Source of the DNA: CALNXN01 sp942490645
Lineage (GTDB): Bacteria > Pseudomonadota > Alphaproteobacteria > Rhodobacterales > Rhodobacteraceae
Assembly (NCBI GenBank): GCA_942490645.1
Contig: CALNXN010000004.1
Location: forward strand, 62,001 to 126,000
Length of the DNA: 64,000 nucleotides
Reading direction: 5' to 3'
Shown: positions 26,791-36,163 of the stretch, piece by piece
Layout of the letters: every line of letters begins with the position of its first letter
Numbering within the stretch: the first letter of the stretch is position 1
Position numbers and translations under genes: made by a program
Notes under the pieces: model-generated
Told to the model about the DNA's origin: nothing
What the model saw: only the letters and a program-made list of their open reading frames with translations
Database searches by the model: none

Positions 26791-27455
26791 CTGTGATCAT
26801 CCTTCAGATATGGCAGTGATTTGGTAAAATAGTCCCATCCCGTCACCAAGGTCAAAGCCGCGGCGACCCAAAGGAGCGCAAGCCCGCCCACGCCCGCCCA
26901 GTACATTGCGACTTGTTTCCAGCGCAGACCCTGCAGGTCTTCCACCTCGCCGCTGAGAATAGCTTGAATGAGCGTGTCATCCATGCCCCATGCTGATATG
27001 ATCAGGTAGTGTTCAAACACGCCCTGCGAGAACAAGACAGCGATCGCGACCATCTGCAGAGTGGTTTTCCACTTTGCCAACTTGGTGACCTTGAGTGTGC
27101 CGGCGGTGTCACCCAGAAATTCCCGCAGGCCCGAAACGAATACTTCGCGAAAGAGGATCACAGTCGCGGGCAAGACCAGCCACGGCGACCAGCTTGAAAA
27201 GCCGATGATCACCATCAGCGCGATCACCACCATCGCCTTGTCCGCAATCGGGTCGAGCATCGCGCCCAACTTGGTCTCTTGTTTCCAAGCGCGCGCTAGA
27301 TACCCGTCAAACCAATCGGTGACCGCCGCAACAACGAACAAGATGAGTGCGAACCAATCGGCATAGGGCCGGGTGAAATACAAAAAAACCACCGCAACCA
27401 TCGGGGCCGCGAGCAGCCTGAGAATTGTCAAAAGGTTGGGCAAAGTGATGGTCAT
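26787..27455 (-). CDS. pgsA: CDP-diacylglycerol--glycerol-3-phosphate 3-phosphatidyltransferase
   Basis: 222 residues with about four to five membrane helices. It makes phosphatidylglycerol phosphate. The CDP-alcohol phosphotransferase signature is complete: DWFDGYLARAWKQETKLGAM followed by LDPIADK. The ATG at 27455 is chosen; a TTG/ATG frame extension of five codons is less likely. It is upstream of moaD and moaE on the same strand. Confidence 0.94.
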   Translation of the reverse strand: MTITLPNLLTILRLLAAPMVAVVFLYFTRPYADWFALILFVVAAVTDWFDGYLARAWKQETKLGAMLDPIADKAMVVIALMVIIGFSSWSPWLVLPATVILFREVFVSGLREFLGDTAGTLKVTKLAKWKTTLQMVAIAVLFSQGVFEHYLIISAWGMDDTLIQAILSGEVEDLQGLRWKQVAMYWAGVGGLALLWVAAALTLVTGWDYFTKSLPYLKDDHR

Positions 27456-27787
27456 GCAAAAGTCGTACAACGCAGCAGCGACCGGGGGAAGAGCAGTTCA
27501 CGTGAGACACACATAATCCCAGCACCTTGCTACCCTAAATTGCAAAAGGACCAACTGCTCTCATCTTCGTTACGTCACGATAGGGAGAATTGCGCTGTCA
27601 TGCGTCTGCATGCGCCACCGCGTGTTTGGAAAATAGCGCAGAAGGAGTGGGCGAGCCGCTTGCACGGCCTGCCTAGGCAATACCGCCGTTGGCAATCGTG
27701 TCCCCAGCCCAGTAGGACAAAGCATCAGCAATTGACCCGCTCTTTTGAGACCCGGGGCATTGTCGGTGACCCGCAGGTGACTGACAT
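27456..27787. other. stretch without a convincing gene between uvrC and pgsA
   Basis: About 330 bases. A minus-strand frame ending near 27673 contains KSGSIADALSYWAGDTIANG and then a stop, with no upstream start or ribosome site of quality. A plus-strand frame (27540-27806) overlaps the uvrC end and looks random. No terminator with a clean T-run is seen. It may hold the remains of a small gene and the pgsA promoter. Confidence 0.4.
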
Positions 27788-29662
27788 CTATTTCTCATGG
27801 AAATAGTCATAAATTTTCTCCGCCAAAGCCCCTGAGACGCCTTCCACCGCCTTGAGATCACTGAGGTTTGCGCGGGCAACGGCTTTGGCTGACCCGAAAT
27901 GCGCCAAAAGCGCGCGTTTGCGTGCCGCTCCTACGCCCGGGACATCATCCAACGGCGTGGCCCCTACCGCCTTGGCGCGTTTGGCCCGATGCGTGCCGAT
28001 TGCGAACCGGTGCGCCTCGTCGCGCAGGCGTTGCACGAAATAGAGCACCGGGTCATTGTGGCGCAGCGCGAAGGGGCGTTTGCCAACGCGGTAAAACTCC
28101 TCTTTGCCCGCGTCCCTATCTACGCCCTTGGCCACGCCGACCATCGGAATATCCTCAACCCCGAAACTGCGCATGATTGATGCCACGGCGCTGACCTGCC
28201 CTGCACCGCCGTCGATCAACAGCAAATCGGGCCACATGCCTTCAGTCCTGTCCGGGTCTTCCTTGATCAACCGCTTGAACCGACGTTCAAGCACCTCTTT
28301 CATCATGCCAAAGTCATCACCGGGCGTCAGGTCTTCGCCCTTGATATTGAATTTTCGGTATTGGTTTTTCATGAAGCCATCCGCGCCCGCAACGATCATG
28401 GCGCCGACGGCGTTGGTGCCTTGGATGTGCGAGTTATCGTAGACCTCGATCCGTTCGGGTGGGTTGGGCAGGTCAAACGCCTCTGCCAAGCCTTTCATCA
28501 ATCGGGCCTGGGTTGCCGTTTCGGCCAGTTTGCGCGCCATGCTTTCGCGCGCGTTGCGCAACGCGCCGTCGATCAGTTCGGCCTTTTCACCACGCTGCGG
28601 AACGATGAGTTCAACGCGCCGCCCCAGCTTGCCGCTAAGCGCATCCGCCATCAGATCGGGGTTTTCAATCTCATTGCTCAGGATCAGCATGCGTGGCGGC
28701 TCGCGGGTGTCATAGAACTGACCGATGAACGCCTCCAATACCTCTGCCGCGTCCACATCCGCACCCACACGTGGGTAATAATCGCGGTTGCCCCAGTTTT
28801 GATTTGCCCGGATGAAAAACACCTGAACACACGCTTGTCCGCCTTCGAGGTGCAGCGCGATGACATCCGCCTCCGCCACGCCTTTGGGGTTGATGCCCTG
28901 CGCCGTCTGCACCTGCGTCAGCGCCTTGATCCGGTCGCGCAAGGCGGCGGCGCGTTCGAACTCCATCTCTTCGGAAGCGTGCGCCATCTCGGCCGCCAGC
29001 CGCGCCTGAATATCGGTGGTTTTCCCAGTCAGAAAACGTTCGGCGTCACGCACCGTCTGGCCATAATCCTGCGCGCTGATCTTGCCCACGCACGGGGCCG
29101 AACACCGTTTGATCTGGTATTGCAGGCAGGGCCGCGTGCGGCTTTCGAACATGGCGTTGGAACAGTCGCGCAACAAGAAAACGCGCTGCAATTGATTGAG
29201 CGTCCGGTTGACCGCGCCGGCGGAAGCGAACGGTCCATGGTAGGTGCCCTTTTCCTTTTTCGCGCCGCGATGTTTTTTGATCTGCGGAAAGTCGTGATCG
29301 GCTGTCACGAGGATGTTGGGAAAGCTTTTGTCGTCGCGCAACAGCACGTTGAATTTGGGTTTGAGCTGCTTGATCAGGTTTTGTTCAAGCAGCAGCGCCT
29401 CGGTTTCTGTCTTGGTGGTCAGAAACATCATCGACGCCGTCATCGAAATCATGCGCGCGATGCGCCCCGAATGGCCACTGGGTCGCGCATAGTTGCTGAC
29501 CCGCGCGCGCAGATTGCGGGCCTTGCCGACATAAAGAACGCGGCTTTCTGCATCCAGCATCCGGTAGACACCGGGAGAGCTGTCGAGGGTCTTGAGGTAA
29601 CCCTGAATTACATCGTGCCCGAGAGGAACATCCCTAGGCAGAGTGGGTGGCGAATCTGTCAT
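27788..29662 (-). CDS. uvrC: excinuclease ABC subunit C
   Basis: 624 residues, normal size. It makes the 3' and 5' incisions in nucleotide excision repair. Seen: GIY-YIG nuclease domain near residues 25-100 (SPGVYRMLDAESRVLYVGK), the UVR helix pair (EEMEFERAAALRDRIKAL), the RNase H-like domain (RIEVYDNSHIQGTNAVGAM) and a C-terminal helix-hairpin-helix (VPGVGAARKRALLAHFG). The ATG at 29662 is preferred over a TTG 15 codons upstream. Confidence 0.96.
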   Translation of the reverse strand: MTDSPPTLPRDVPLGHDVIQGYLKTLDSSPGVYRMLDAESRVLYVGKARNLRARVSNYARPSGHSGRIARMISMTASMMFLTTKTETEALLLEQNLIKQLKPKFNVLLRDDKSFPNILVTADHDFPQIKKHRGAKKEKGTYHGPFASAGAVNRTLNQLQRVFLLRDCSNAMFESRTRPCLQYQIKRCSAPCVGKISAQDYGQTVRDAERFLTGKTTDIQARLAAEMAHASEEMEFERAAALRDRIKALTQVQTAQGINPKGVAEADVIALHLEGGQACVQVFFIRANQNWGNRDYYPRVGADVDAAEVLEAFIGQFYDTREPPRMLILSNEIENPDLMADALSGKLGRRVELIVPQRGEKAELIDGALRNARESMARKLAETATQARLMKGLAEAFDLPNPPERIEVYDNSHIQGTNAVGAMIVAGADGFMKNQYRKFNIKGEDLTPGDDFGMMKEVLERRFKRLIKEDPDRTEGMWPDLLLIDGGAGQVSAVASIMRSFGVEDIPMVGVAKGVDRDAGKEEFYRVGKRPFALRHNDPVLYFVQRLRDEAHRFAIGTHRAKRAKAVGATPLDDVPGVGAARKRALLAHFGSAKAVARANLSDLKAVEGVSGALAEKIYDYFHEK

Positions 29663-29825
29663 ATGACCCCGGTCAGGATTCTCTGGTTTGGCTGCACTGT
29701 AGAGCAATCGGCTTCAACCCTTAAGGCACCCACAAGATATGTGGATAACTCTGCCGATAACTTTGGGGCGCTCCGGTTTTTCCCTTGTTTTTTGGGCCTT
29801 TCGTTGATCTGCCTATTTTTTAGGC

Positions 29826-29853
29826 TATATATTAACCCACTGTTATCAAACAA
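29826..29853 (-). promoter_or_regulatory. possible sigma-70 type promoter for uvrC
   Basis: In an AT-rich 290-base gap, the minus strand reads TTGTTT, a 16-base spacer, then TATATA. Transcription would start about 150 bases before the uvrC ATG. Inferred from consensus similarity only. Confidence 0.3.
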
Positions 29854-29955
29854 AATATTCTTTTCCTGAGCGCAAGGGTCTGAAAACAAAGGTATTTTCG
29901 TAACGCTTTTGTAACACTCATTAAGGCGGTGCAAAACTCCACGCGGGTTTCTGCT

Positions 29956-30735
29956 TTATTCCACGCCCAGAACGTCTGGAGTCTGCCAATTGAGGTGCTG
30001 ACCACCGTCCACGCAGAGCAGTTGACCCGTGACGGCGGGGGCATCCAAAAAGTAGCCAAGTGCGGCTGTGATATCGGAAAGATTTGCTCCTCGCTCCAAT
30101 GCTGTACTCGCCCTTTGATCGGCGAAGTGCTCGGGGCTTTGGCGGCTGCCTTGAAGGGTTGGGCCCGGCCCGATGGCGTTCACCCGAACCGCCGGTGCCA
30201 ACGCCTGAGCCGTTGTCTGTGTCATGGCCCACAACCCCATTTTCGCAATCGTATAGGTCATGAATTCCGGGGTCAGCTTACGCACACGCTGATCGATCAT
30301 ATTGACGATCAAACCGCTGGCGATCGCCTCGCCGGCCGCGTCCTCAAGCGGCTCAAGCCCTTGCCGCGCCATCGCTTGGGTTAGAATAAAGGGTGCGCGC
30401 AAGTTGCTTTGCATGTGCCTGTCCCATCCCTCGCGTGTGGCGGAGGTGACGGTATCGTATTCGAAGATGGACGCATTGTTGATCAAGCAGGTGATCGGAC
30501 CACCCAAACCATCGCATGCGGCGTCAAACAGAGCTTCGGTTTGAGCGTCTTCCAGCAGATCAGCCTGTAGCGCAACCGCGTTGCGACCCATGCCTTTGAT
30601 CTGCTGCACGACGTCACGAGCCGGTTCGGCGGAACTGGCGTAATGCACGGCCACATCATAGCCGCGCCCGGCCATATAGAGCGCCATAGCGCGCCCCAGC
30701 CTCAAGCCTGCACCGGTGACAAGACAGCGGGTCAT
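29956..30735 (-). CDS. short-chain dehydrogenase, pteridine reductase-like
   Basis: 259 residues. The nucleotide motif is TGAGLRLGRA, the TGxxxRxG form typical of pteridine/dihydromonapterin reductases (FolM, PTR1) rather than the classical SDR glycine pattern. NNAS and the catalytic pair in YTIAKMG are present, preceded by DQRVRKLTPEF as in that subfamily. It ends with DGGQHLNW. A role in reduced pterin supply is likely but not proven; a general NADPH-dependent carbonyl reductase is the alternative. It follows the exchanger gene after 22 bases. Confidence 0.8.
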   Translation of the reverse strand: MTRCLVTGAGLRLGRAMALYMAGRGYDVAVHYASSAEPARDVVQQIKGMGRNAVALQADLLEDAQTEALFDAACDGLGGPITCLINNASIFEYDTVTSATREGWDRHMQSNLRAPFILTQAMARQGLEPLEDAAGEAIASGLIVNMIDQRVRKLTPEFMTYTIAKMGLWAMTQTTAQALAPAVRVNAIGPGPTLQGSRQSPEHFADQRASTALERGANLSDITAALGYFLDAPAVTGQLLCVDGGQHLNWQTPDVLGVE

Positions 30736-30757
30736 AACCGCCTCCTCTCGTTGAAAT

Positions 30758-31705
30758 TCAGATCAGCACCAAGGCGAGGTATGCCACATACAAAACACTC
30801 AGCGCGATGCCCCAAGTCCGCGTTATGTCCCGCCCCATATACACAAAAGGCACCAAAAGAATGGAAGCGCCCAACATGACCCATAGATCAAAGCGCAGGA
30901 ATGCGGGATCGACAGGAATCGGGCCGACAAAGCTTGCTATGCCGATGATGGCCAGCAGGTTGAACATGTTCGAACCAATAACGTTGCCCAAGGCCACATC
31001 GGCCTGCCGACGCAGTGCTGCCATCACGGTCGTGGCCAGTTCGGGCAAGGACGTGCCAATGGCCACCAGTGTCAGGCCGATGACGGTGTCGGACACGCCG
31101 TACGTCTTGGCAATGATGGTGGCATTGTCGACCAACAGGTCCGCACCCAGCGGAAGCCCGACAAGCCCCAGCACAAGAAAGACGCCGATGCGCCACCATG
31201 GCAGATCGGGGTCTGCGCCTTCTACGTCTTCGTCAGGATCGTCTTTTCCGGCCTGGTGGTGCTTGTGCGCGTCACGAAACGCGTCCCCCAGCACCAATGC
31301 GAGGGCCGCGAGCAAGATGCAGCCCGAGATCCAGTCAAACACCCCGCGAAAGGCCAAAGCAATGAACAGCAACGAGGCGATGATCATGAAGTTATAAGTT
31401 TTTTTCGTCTCGCATTCGGAGGTGTGCATGGTCGCCAACAAAGCGGGAATGCCCAGAACCAACAGGATATTGGCGGTGTTTGACCCCACCACGTTGCCCA
31501 AGGCGAGGCCCGGCGCGTTGTCCATGATCGCCTTGACCGAGATGAGCAATTCAGGTGCAGAGGTGCCAAATGCCACGATGGTCAGCGACACGATCAGCGC
31601 CGGAATCCCCAACCGGAGCGACAGGTTCACAGCGCCTTTTACAAGCGCGTCGCCAGCCAGCAGCAGGATCACAAGGCCCAAGCCAGACAGCAGCCAAGGC
31701 TCCAT
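30758..31705 (-). CDS. calcium/sodium antiporter (CaCA family)
   Basis: 315 residues, ten hydrophobic segments. The two alpha repeats that form the ion path are clear: GTSAPELLISV with ALGNVVGSNTANILLVLG, and GTSLPELATTV with ALGNVIGSNMFNLLAIIG. They occur in opposite halves, as in YrbG-type exchangers of the inner membrane. The loop between halves is acidic (DDPDEDVEGADPD). It begins one base after the small zinc-ribbon gene. Confidence 0.92.
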   Translation of the reverse strand: MEPWLLSGLGLVILLLAGDALVKGAVNLSLRLGIPALIVSLTIVAFGTSAPELLISVKAIMDNAPGLALGNVVGSNTANILLVLGIPALLATMHTSECETKKTYNFMIIASLLFIALAFRGVFDWISGCILLAALALVLGDAFRDAHKHHQAGKDDPDEDVEGADPDLPWWRIGVFLVLGLVGLPLGADLLVDNATIIAKTYGVSDTVIGLTLVAIGTSLPELATTVMAALRRQADVALGNVIGSNMFNLLAIIGIASFVGPIPVDPAFLRFDLWVMLGASILLVPFVYMGRDITRTWGIALSVLYVAYLALVLI

Positions 31706-31706
31706 A

Positions 31707-31871
31707 TTACGTGTCTCCCTTGCCGCAAGCGCAGGGGCCCTTGCCTATTCTATAGCGTCCGCATCCACGGCATTTGGCCGAGGCCAAGCGCTTGCCGCCA
31801 AGCCAGTGCAGCTTGCCGAACATTGCAAGGACCGCAATTGCGATCAAGAAGAGGGTCACAATCTTTGCCAC
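31707..31871 (-). CDS. 54-residue membrane/zinc-ribbon protein
   Basis: Starts with GTG five bases after the sppA stop and ends one base before the exchanger ATG. An N-terminal hydrophobic helix (residues 4-18, IVTLFLIAIAVLAMF) is followed by a basic loop and then CRGCG and CACGKG, four Cys in a CxxC...CxC layout suited to one zinc ion. The tight fit between two genes on the same strand, sensible codon use and the motif make it real in my view. Similar short proteins follow sppA in related genomes as I recall. No function is known. Confidence 0.7.
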   Translation of the reverse strand: MAKIVTLFLIAIAVLAMFGKLHWLGGKRLASAKCRGCGRYRIGKGPCACGKGDT

Positions 31872-31876
31872 GATAC

Positions 31877-32674
31877 TTACAACCCAAACCGCGCGTAGGC
31901 CGCACGTTCTTCTAGGCCTTGCACGGCGTCATCGACCAGCTGCGCGCCAAAGCGGGCAAGGAAGGGGCGTTTCGCACCATAGCGGCGGAATTTTACCTTA
32001 TCGCCGAAACGGTCCTTCATCATGGGTTTGAGGTGGCCAATTCCGTCAATCAGACCAAGTTCTGTTGCCCGGCGGGCCAGCCAGACCTCCCCGGTAAAGA
32101 GATCCTGCTCCTCCGGCAACTTACCCTGACGGCGTGCGTTGATGTGGGATTTGAAATTAGTGTGGATATCTTCCAGCAAAACCTTGAGCCGCGCCACATC
32201 TTCGGGGTTTTCCGGGCGAAAAGGATCGAGCATGGATTTGGATTTTCCGGCCGTATAGACGCGCCGCTCGATCCCTTGACGATCAAGCAATTCATGCACG
32301 CCGAAGGACGCAGAAATGACACCAATCGAGCCAACGACAGAGCTTTCATCTGCATAGATTTCATCTGCAGCCGCAGCGAGCCAATAGCCGCCCGAGGCCG
32401 CGACGTCTTCAACAAATGCGATCACGGGGATTTCTTTTTCCTCGGCCAGACGCCGAATGCGCGCGCCAATCAGCGAGGATTGCACCGGGCTGCCGCCGGG
32501 GGAATTGATTTCGAGCGCCACGGCTTCGGGTTTGCCCTTGGCAAAGGCCTTTTCGATAGGGCCCATCAAACTGGCATCGTTCAGTGTTCCGCGGCCACCG
32601 GCGCCGATCACGCCCTGAAGACGGATGATGGCGACGGTCGGGTCTGATTTGAGAAAGGGAATCCAGCGTTTCAT
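31877..32674 (-). CDS. sppA: S49 family signal peptide peptidase, SppA-type
   Basis: 265 residues, the single-domain (SppA36-like) form. The catalytic pair can be placed: Ser94 in DVAASGGYW and Lys146 in TAGKSKSML, 52 residues apart as in Bacillus SppA. INSPGGSP supplies the oxyanion region. The N-terminus (MKRWIPFLKSDPTVAIIRL) lacks a strong membrane anchor, so location is uncertain. The ATG at 32674 is chosen over a frame extension of 17 codons. Confidence 0.9.
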   Translation of the reverse strand: MKRWIPFLKSDPTVAIIRLQGVIGAGGRGTLNDASLMGPIEKAFAKGKPEAVALEINSPGGSPVQSSLIGARIRRLAEEKEIPVIAFVEDVAASGGYWLAAAADEIYADESSVVGSIGVISASFGVHELLDRQGIERRVYTAGKSKSMLDPFRPENPEDVARLKVLLEDIHTNFKSHINARRQGKLPEEQDLFTGEVWLARRATELGLIDGIGHLKPMMKDRFGDKVKFRRYGAKRPFLARFGAQLVDDAVQGLEERAAYARFGL

Positions 32675-32743
32675 GTCGCTCCATGTAGAATGAGGGTGGG
32701 GTGCAAACAAGGCACGACACCACAAGAGTTTTTCCCTGAGGCT

Positions 32744-33505
32744 TTATTGCCTGATCCGCCAACCGGTTCTGAAGATCCACCAGATCACGCCAAGGCAAAG
32801 CGTCGTGAACGCCGCAATCGCCAGCAGGCTGATGCCAATCGGCACATCCGCTGTTCCGAAAAACGCCCATCTGAAACCGGAGATCAGATAAACTACGGGG
32901 TTGAACATCGAAATTGTTTGCCAGACTGGGGGCAGCATGGAAATGGAATAGAATGACCCGCCCAGAAAGACGAGCGGCGTAACGATCAGCAACGGCACCA
33001 GTTGCAATTGTTCAAAACTGCCCGCCCAGATGCCGATGATGAACCCCATCAACGCAAAGCTGATGCAGGTCAGGACCAGAAACACAATCATTGCCAAGGG
33101 GTGCTGGATCGTCAAATCAACAAAGAAAAACGCCGTTCCAAGAATGATGATCCCGATAAACAGCGCCTTGGTCGCGGCGGCACCGACATAGCCAGCGACG
33201 ATCTCCAGAAAGTTGATGGGCGCAGAAAGCAATTCGTAGATCGTCCCGATGAATTTGGGGAAATAGATGCCGAATGATGCGTTGGAAATGGACTGGGTGA
33301 TCACCGAAAGCATGATCAGGCCGGGCACGATGAAGGCCCCGTAGCTGACACCTTCGACCTCCTGAATGCGGCTGCCGATGGCGGCACCAAAGACCACGAA
33401 ATAGAGCGATGTCGACAGGACCGGTGAGATCAGGCTTTGCGCAATTGTGCGGAAAAATCTTGCCATTTCAAAGGTGTAAATGGCCTTGATTGCTGTCCAG
33501 TTCAT
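32744..33505 (-). CDS. ABC-2 type exporter permease
   Basis: 253 residues, six membrane helices, of the ABC-2 transporter family (YadH/NodJ-like). VIFGAAIGSRI-like FVVFGAAIGSRIQEVEGVSY and GGSFYSISMLPPVWQTISMF are typical. Its start overlaps the ATPase gene stop by ATGA. Substrate unknown; capsular, drug or lipid export are family possibilities. Confidence 0.9.
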   Translation of the reverse strand: MNWTAIKAIYTFEMARFFRTIAQSLISPVLSTSLYFVVFGAAIGSRIQEVEGVSYGAFIVPGLIMLSVITQSISNASFGIYFPKFIGTIYELLSAPINFLEIVAGYVGAAATKALFIGIIILGTAFFFVDLTIQHPLAMIVFLVLTCISFALMGFIIGIWAGSFEQLQLVPLLIVTPLVFLGGSFYSISMLPPVWQTISMFNPVVYLISGFRWAFFGTADVPIGISLLAIAAFTTLCLGVIWWIFRTGWRIRQ

Positions 33506-34440
33506 GCCGCATCCTCTTTACCTGCATGCACGAGATCCACGAAAATCTCTTCGAGGCTGCTTTGCTTGGTGACCACGTCGCGCAGGATGTATCCAGCCGC
33601 GGCCAGATCCGACAGCAGGCGCGTGATCCCTGTGCGTTCGCCGCGCGTGTCGTAAGTGTAGACCAAGGCGCGTCCTTCTTTCGTTACCGAGAGATTGGCC
33701 CAGGCGAGCGTGTCGGGCAAAGACGTGACTGCATCGTTCAGATAGACATGCAGTTCCTTTTTGCCCATGCGCTCCATCAGCGCGGTTTTGTCCTCCACCA
33801 AAAGCAACTCGCCCTTGGCGATGACACCAACACGGTCCGCAATGGCTTCGGCCTCTTCGATATAATGCGTGGTCAGAACAATTGTCACACCATCTGCCTT
33901 GAGCTCAGCCACGACGTCCCACATATCTTTGCGCAACTCGACATCAACGCCGGCGGTGGGCTCGTCCAGAAACAGCAGACGCGGTTCATGCGCGAGGGCC
34001 TTGGCAATCAGCACACGCCGCTTCATTCCGCCTGAAAGGGCGCGAATTTGCTCGTCTTTCTTGTCCCACAAAGACAGCTTTTTGAGGATTCTTTCAATCG
34101 CCGGCTCATCGGATGGTTTGCCAAAAAGTCCGCGCGAAAAGCGCACCGTATTTATGACCTTTTCAAACGGTTCAAGGCTGATCTCTTGTGGAACCAGCCC
34201 GATCAGCCGCCGGGCCGCGCGAAAATCTTGCACCGTGTCGTGGCCATTCACACTGACGGTACCCGACGTGGCGGTCGTGATCCCGCAGACCGTTGAAATC
34301 AGAGTTGTCTTGCCCGCCCCGTTGGGACCAAGCAAGGCAATGATCTCGCCTTGCTCGATTTGCAGATTAACGCCTTTGAGAGCTTCGAATCCGCCCGCGT
34401 ATGACTTTCGCAGATCTTTGATATCCAGAATGGCAGGCAT
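33502..34440 (-). CDS. ABC-2 type exporter ATP-binding protein
   Basis: 312 residues. One nucleotide-binding domain with Walker A GPNGAGKTT, signature LSGGMKRRVLIAKAL and Walker B RLLFLDEPTAGVD, followed by an approximately 80-residue C-terminal domain usual for drug/YadG-like exporters. It forms a two-gene operon with the permease at 32744. Confidence 0.92.
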   Translation of the reverse strand: MPAILDIKDLRKSYAGGFEALKGVNLQIEQGEIIALLGPNGAGKTTLISTVCGITTATSGTVSVNGHDTVQDFRAARRLIGLVPQEISLEPFEKVINTVRFSRGLFGKPSDEPAIERILKKLSLWDKKDEQIRALSGGMKRRVLIAKALAHEPRLLFLDEPTAGVDVELRKDMWDVVAELKADGVTIVLTTHYIEEAEAIADRVGVIAKGELLLVEDKTALMERMGKKELHVYLNDAVTSLPDTLAWANLSVTKEGRALVYTYDTRGERTGITRLLSDLAAAGYILRDVVTKQSSLEEIFVDLVHAGKEDAA

Positions 34441-34548
34441 TGCAGTCTCCTCGGGTCTGGCGCAAGCGCGACACTATGCGGACAGCACCCAAACCAACAG
34501 TGCGCTCACGCACATGCCGGTCAGGTGCGTCCGCCATTCTCGCACACC

Positions 34549-35064
34549 TCAGCTTTTGCCGCGAATACGGCTCAGCCATCCAGCTTTGGTTTCTTTTTCA
34601 GCACCGCCCTCTTCGTCTTCAGGTGGTCCTTCGAGAGCCATTTGCAGGTTGCCAAAAAACTGATCGGCCATTTTCTTGGCAAAACCGTCAATGATGCGGC
34701 TACCCAGTTGGGCCAACTTGCCACCGACCTTGGCTTCAACGTCATAAGACAGCTCTGTCCCGCCGTCTTTTTCCACCATCCGCACCTCGGCACCGCCCTT
34801 GGCAAATCCGGCCGCTCCGCCCTTGCCTTCGCCACTGATGGTCAGGGATTGATCGGGCACCATGTCGGACAAGGTGACCGCGCCTTTGAACGTCGCCTTA
34901 ACGGGCCCGACCTTTTGAACGACCGTCGCCTCGAACCCGTCTTCGGGCGAACCGGTCACCTCCTGCGCTCCGGGTACGCAGGCTTTGAGAACCTCTGGAT
35001 CCAACAATGCCGCATAGACTTCGGCTGGCGTTGCGGCGATCTGGCGCGTGTCAGACATTTGCAT
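34549..35064 (-). CDS. CoxG-like SRPBCC protein
   Basis: 171 residues. The first 145 form a START/SRPBCC fold of the CO dehydrogenase subunit G family (PAEVYAALLDPEVLKACVPG, TFKGAVTLSD). A short Glu/Lys-rich tail ends in WLSRIRGKS. CoxG in carboxidotrophs is linked to membrane attachment of CO dehydrogenase, but no cox genes lie here, so a general ligand-binding role is as likely. A GAGGAG site precedes the ATG at 35064. Confidence 0.82.
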   Translation of the reverse strand: MQMSDTRQIAATPAEVYAALLDPEVLKACVPGAQEVTGSPEDGFEATVVQKVGPVKATFKGAVTLSDMVPDQSLTISGEGKGGAAGFAKGGAEVRMVEKDGGTELSYDVEAKVGGKLAQLGSRIIDGFAKKMADQFFGNLQMALEGPPEDEEGGAEKETKAGWLSRIRGKS

Positions 35065-35185
35065 GAAGGGGCTCCTCTACCTTTGCGTTGTTCTTGCATA
35101 GCTGACGCGGGCGGTCACTGCCAATGCCATTTGCAAATGTCGTTTTCATGCTGGACAGACCGCGCTGTGTTGATAGGTCTGGCGC

Positions 35186-36163
35186 ATGACTGCACAGAGC
35201 CAAAACCGCGCCGGAGTCGGCATTGCGTTTGTTTGCGCGGGTGTTTTGGCGATTTCGTTCAATGACATGATGATCAAACAGCTTTCAGGCGGCTATCCGC
35301 TTCATGAGATCGTGTTTGCAAGGTCGTCCATCGGTATTTTGTTTTCTCTGGTGATCGTCCAGATGGAAGGCGGGTTCGGCATTCTAAAAACCCGTCGCCC
35401 ATGGCTGCATATGTTGCGGGGCGTCTTGATCGTCATTTCCAACATGACCTTTTTCGTGGCTCTGGCGGCCTTGCCTCTGGCTGATGCGACGGCGCTCTTT
35501 TTCGCAGCACCTCTGTTCATCACGCTTTTGTCGATCCCGATTTTGGGCGAAAAAGTGGGGCCCTTGCGACTGGCTGCTGTGGTCGTTGGATTTTTGGGGG
35601 TGATCATCATGCAGCGCCCGTGGGCGGACAGCGAAGCACTGGTTGCCTCGCGGTTGGTGCTGTTCCTGCCTGTGATTTCGGCACTTACCTATGCGCTGAA
35701 CCAGTTGATGACCCGCAAACTGGGAGTGGACACCAAAGCCTCGGCCTTGTCTGTCTACATTCAAGCGACGTTTATCTTGGTATCGACCGTATTCTTTCTG
35801 GTGGCGGGCGACGGCCGGTATGCGGTTGGCAGTGAAAATGCCTCGGTGCAGTTTTTGCTGCGTGCGTGGGTGTGGCCCACTGCCCAAGACTGGTGGGTGT
35901 TGTTCGGGTTAGGCGCCAATTCAGCCATCATCGGATATTGCCTCAGCCAAGCGTACCGAATGGCGGATGCCGCGACCGTGGCACCGTTTGAATACATCGG
36001 CCTGCCCCTCGCGGTCTTTTGGGGCTTTGTAATTTTTGCTGATTTACCCGAACTTGAGGTGTGGATCGGGATTTGTCTCATCCTTGGCTCCGGGCTGTTC
36101 GTATTCCTGCGCGAACGCCAAAAAGCGCGGATGGTGGCGCATGCCTCGCTGAAGCGACGCTAG
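35186..36163 (+). CDS. DMT superfamily (EamA) permease
   Basis: 325 residues with ten predicted membrane helices in two EamA repeats (about residues 10-145 and 160-305). RSSIGILFSLVIVQ, VGFLGVIIMQRPW and FEYIGLPLAVFWGF are characteristic. It likely exports small metabolites. The end overlaps the convergent quinone reductase gene by four bases. Confidence 0.88.
   Translation: MTAQSQNRAGVGIAFVCAGVLAISFNDMMIKQLSGGYPLHEIVFARSSIGILFSLVIVQMEGGFGILKTRRPWLHMLRGVLIVISNMTFFVALAALPLADATALFFAAPLFITLLSIPILGEKVGPLRLAAVVVGFLGVIIMQRPWADSEALVASRLVLFLPVISALTYALNQLMTRKLGVDTKASALSVYIQATFILVSTVFFLVAGDGRYAVGSENASVQFLLRAWVWPTAQDWWVLFGLGANSAIIGYCLSQAYRMADAATVAPFEYIGLPLAVFWGFVIFADLPELEVWIGICLILGSGLFVFLRERQKARMVAHASLKRR

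Noticed and set aside
28361..29869. 502-codon frame antisense to uvrC
   Set aside because: No recognisable domain; uvrC is well supported on the other strand.
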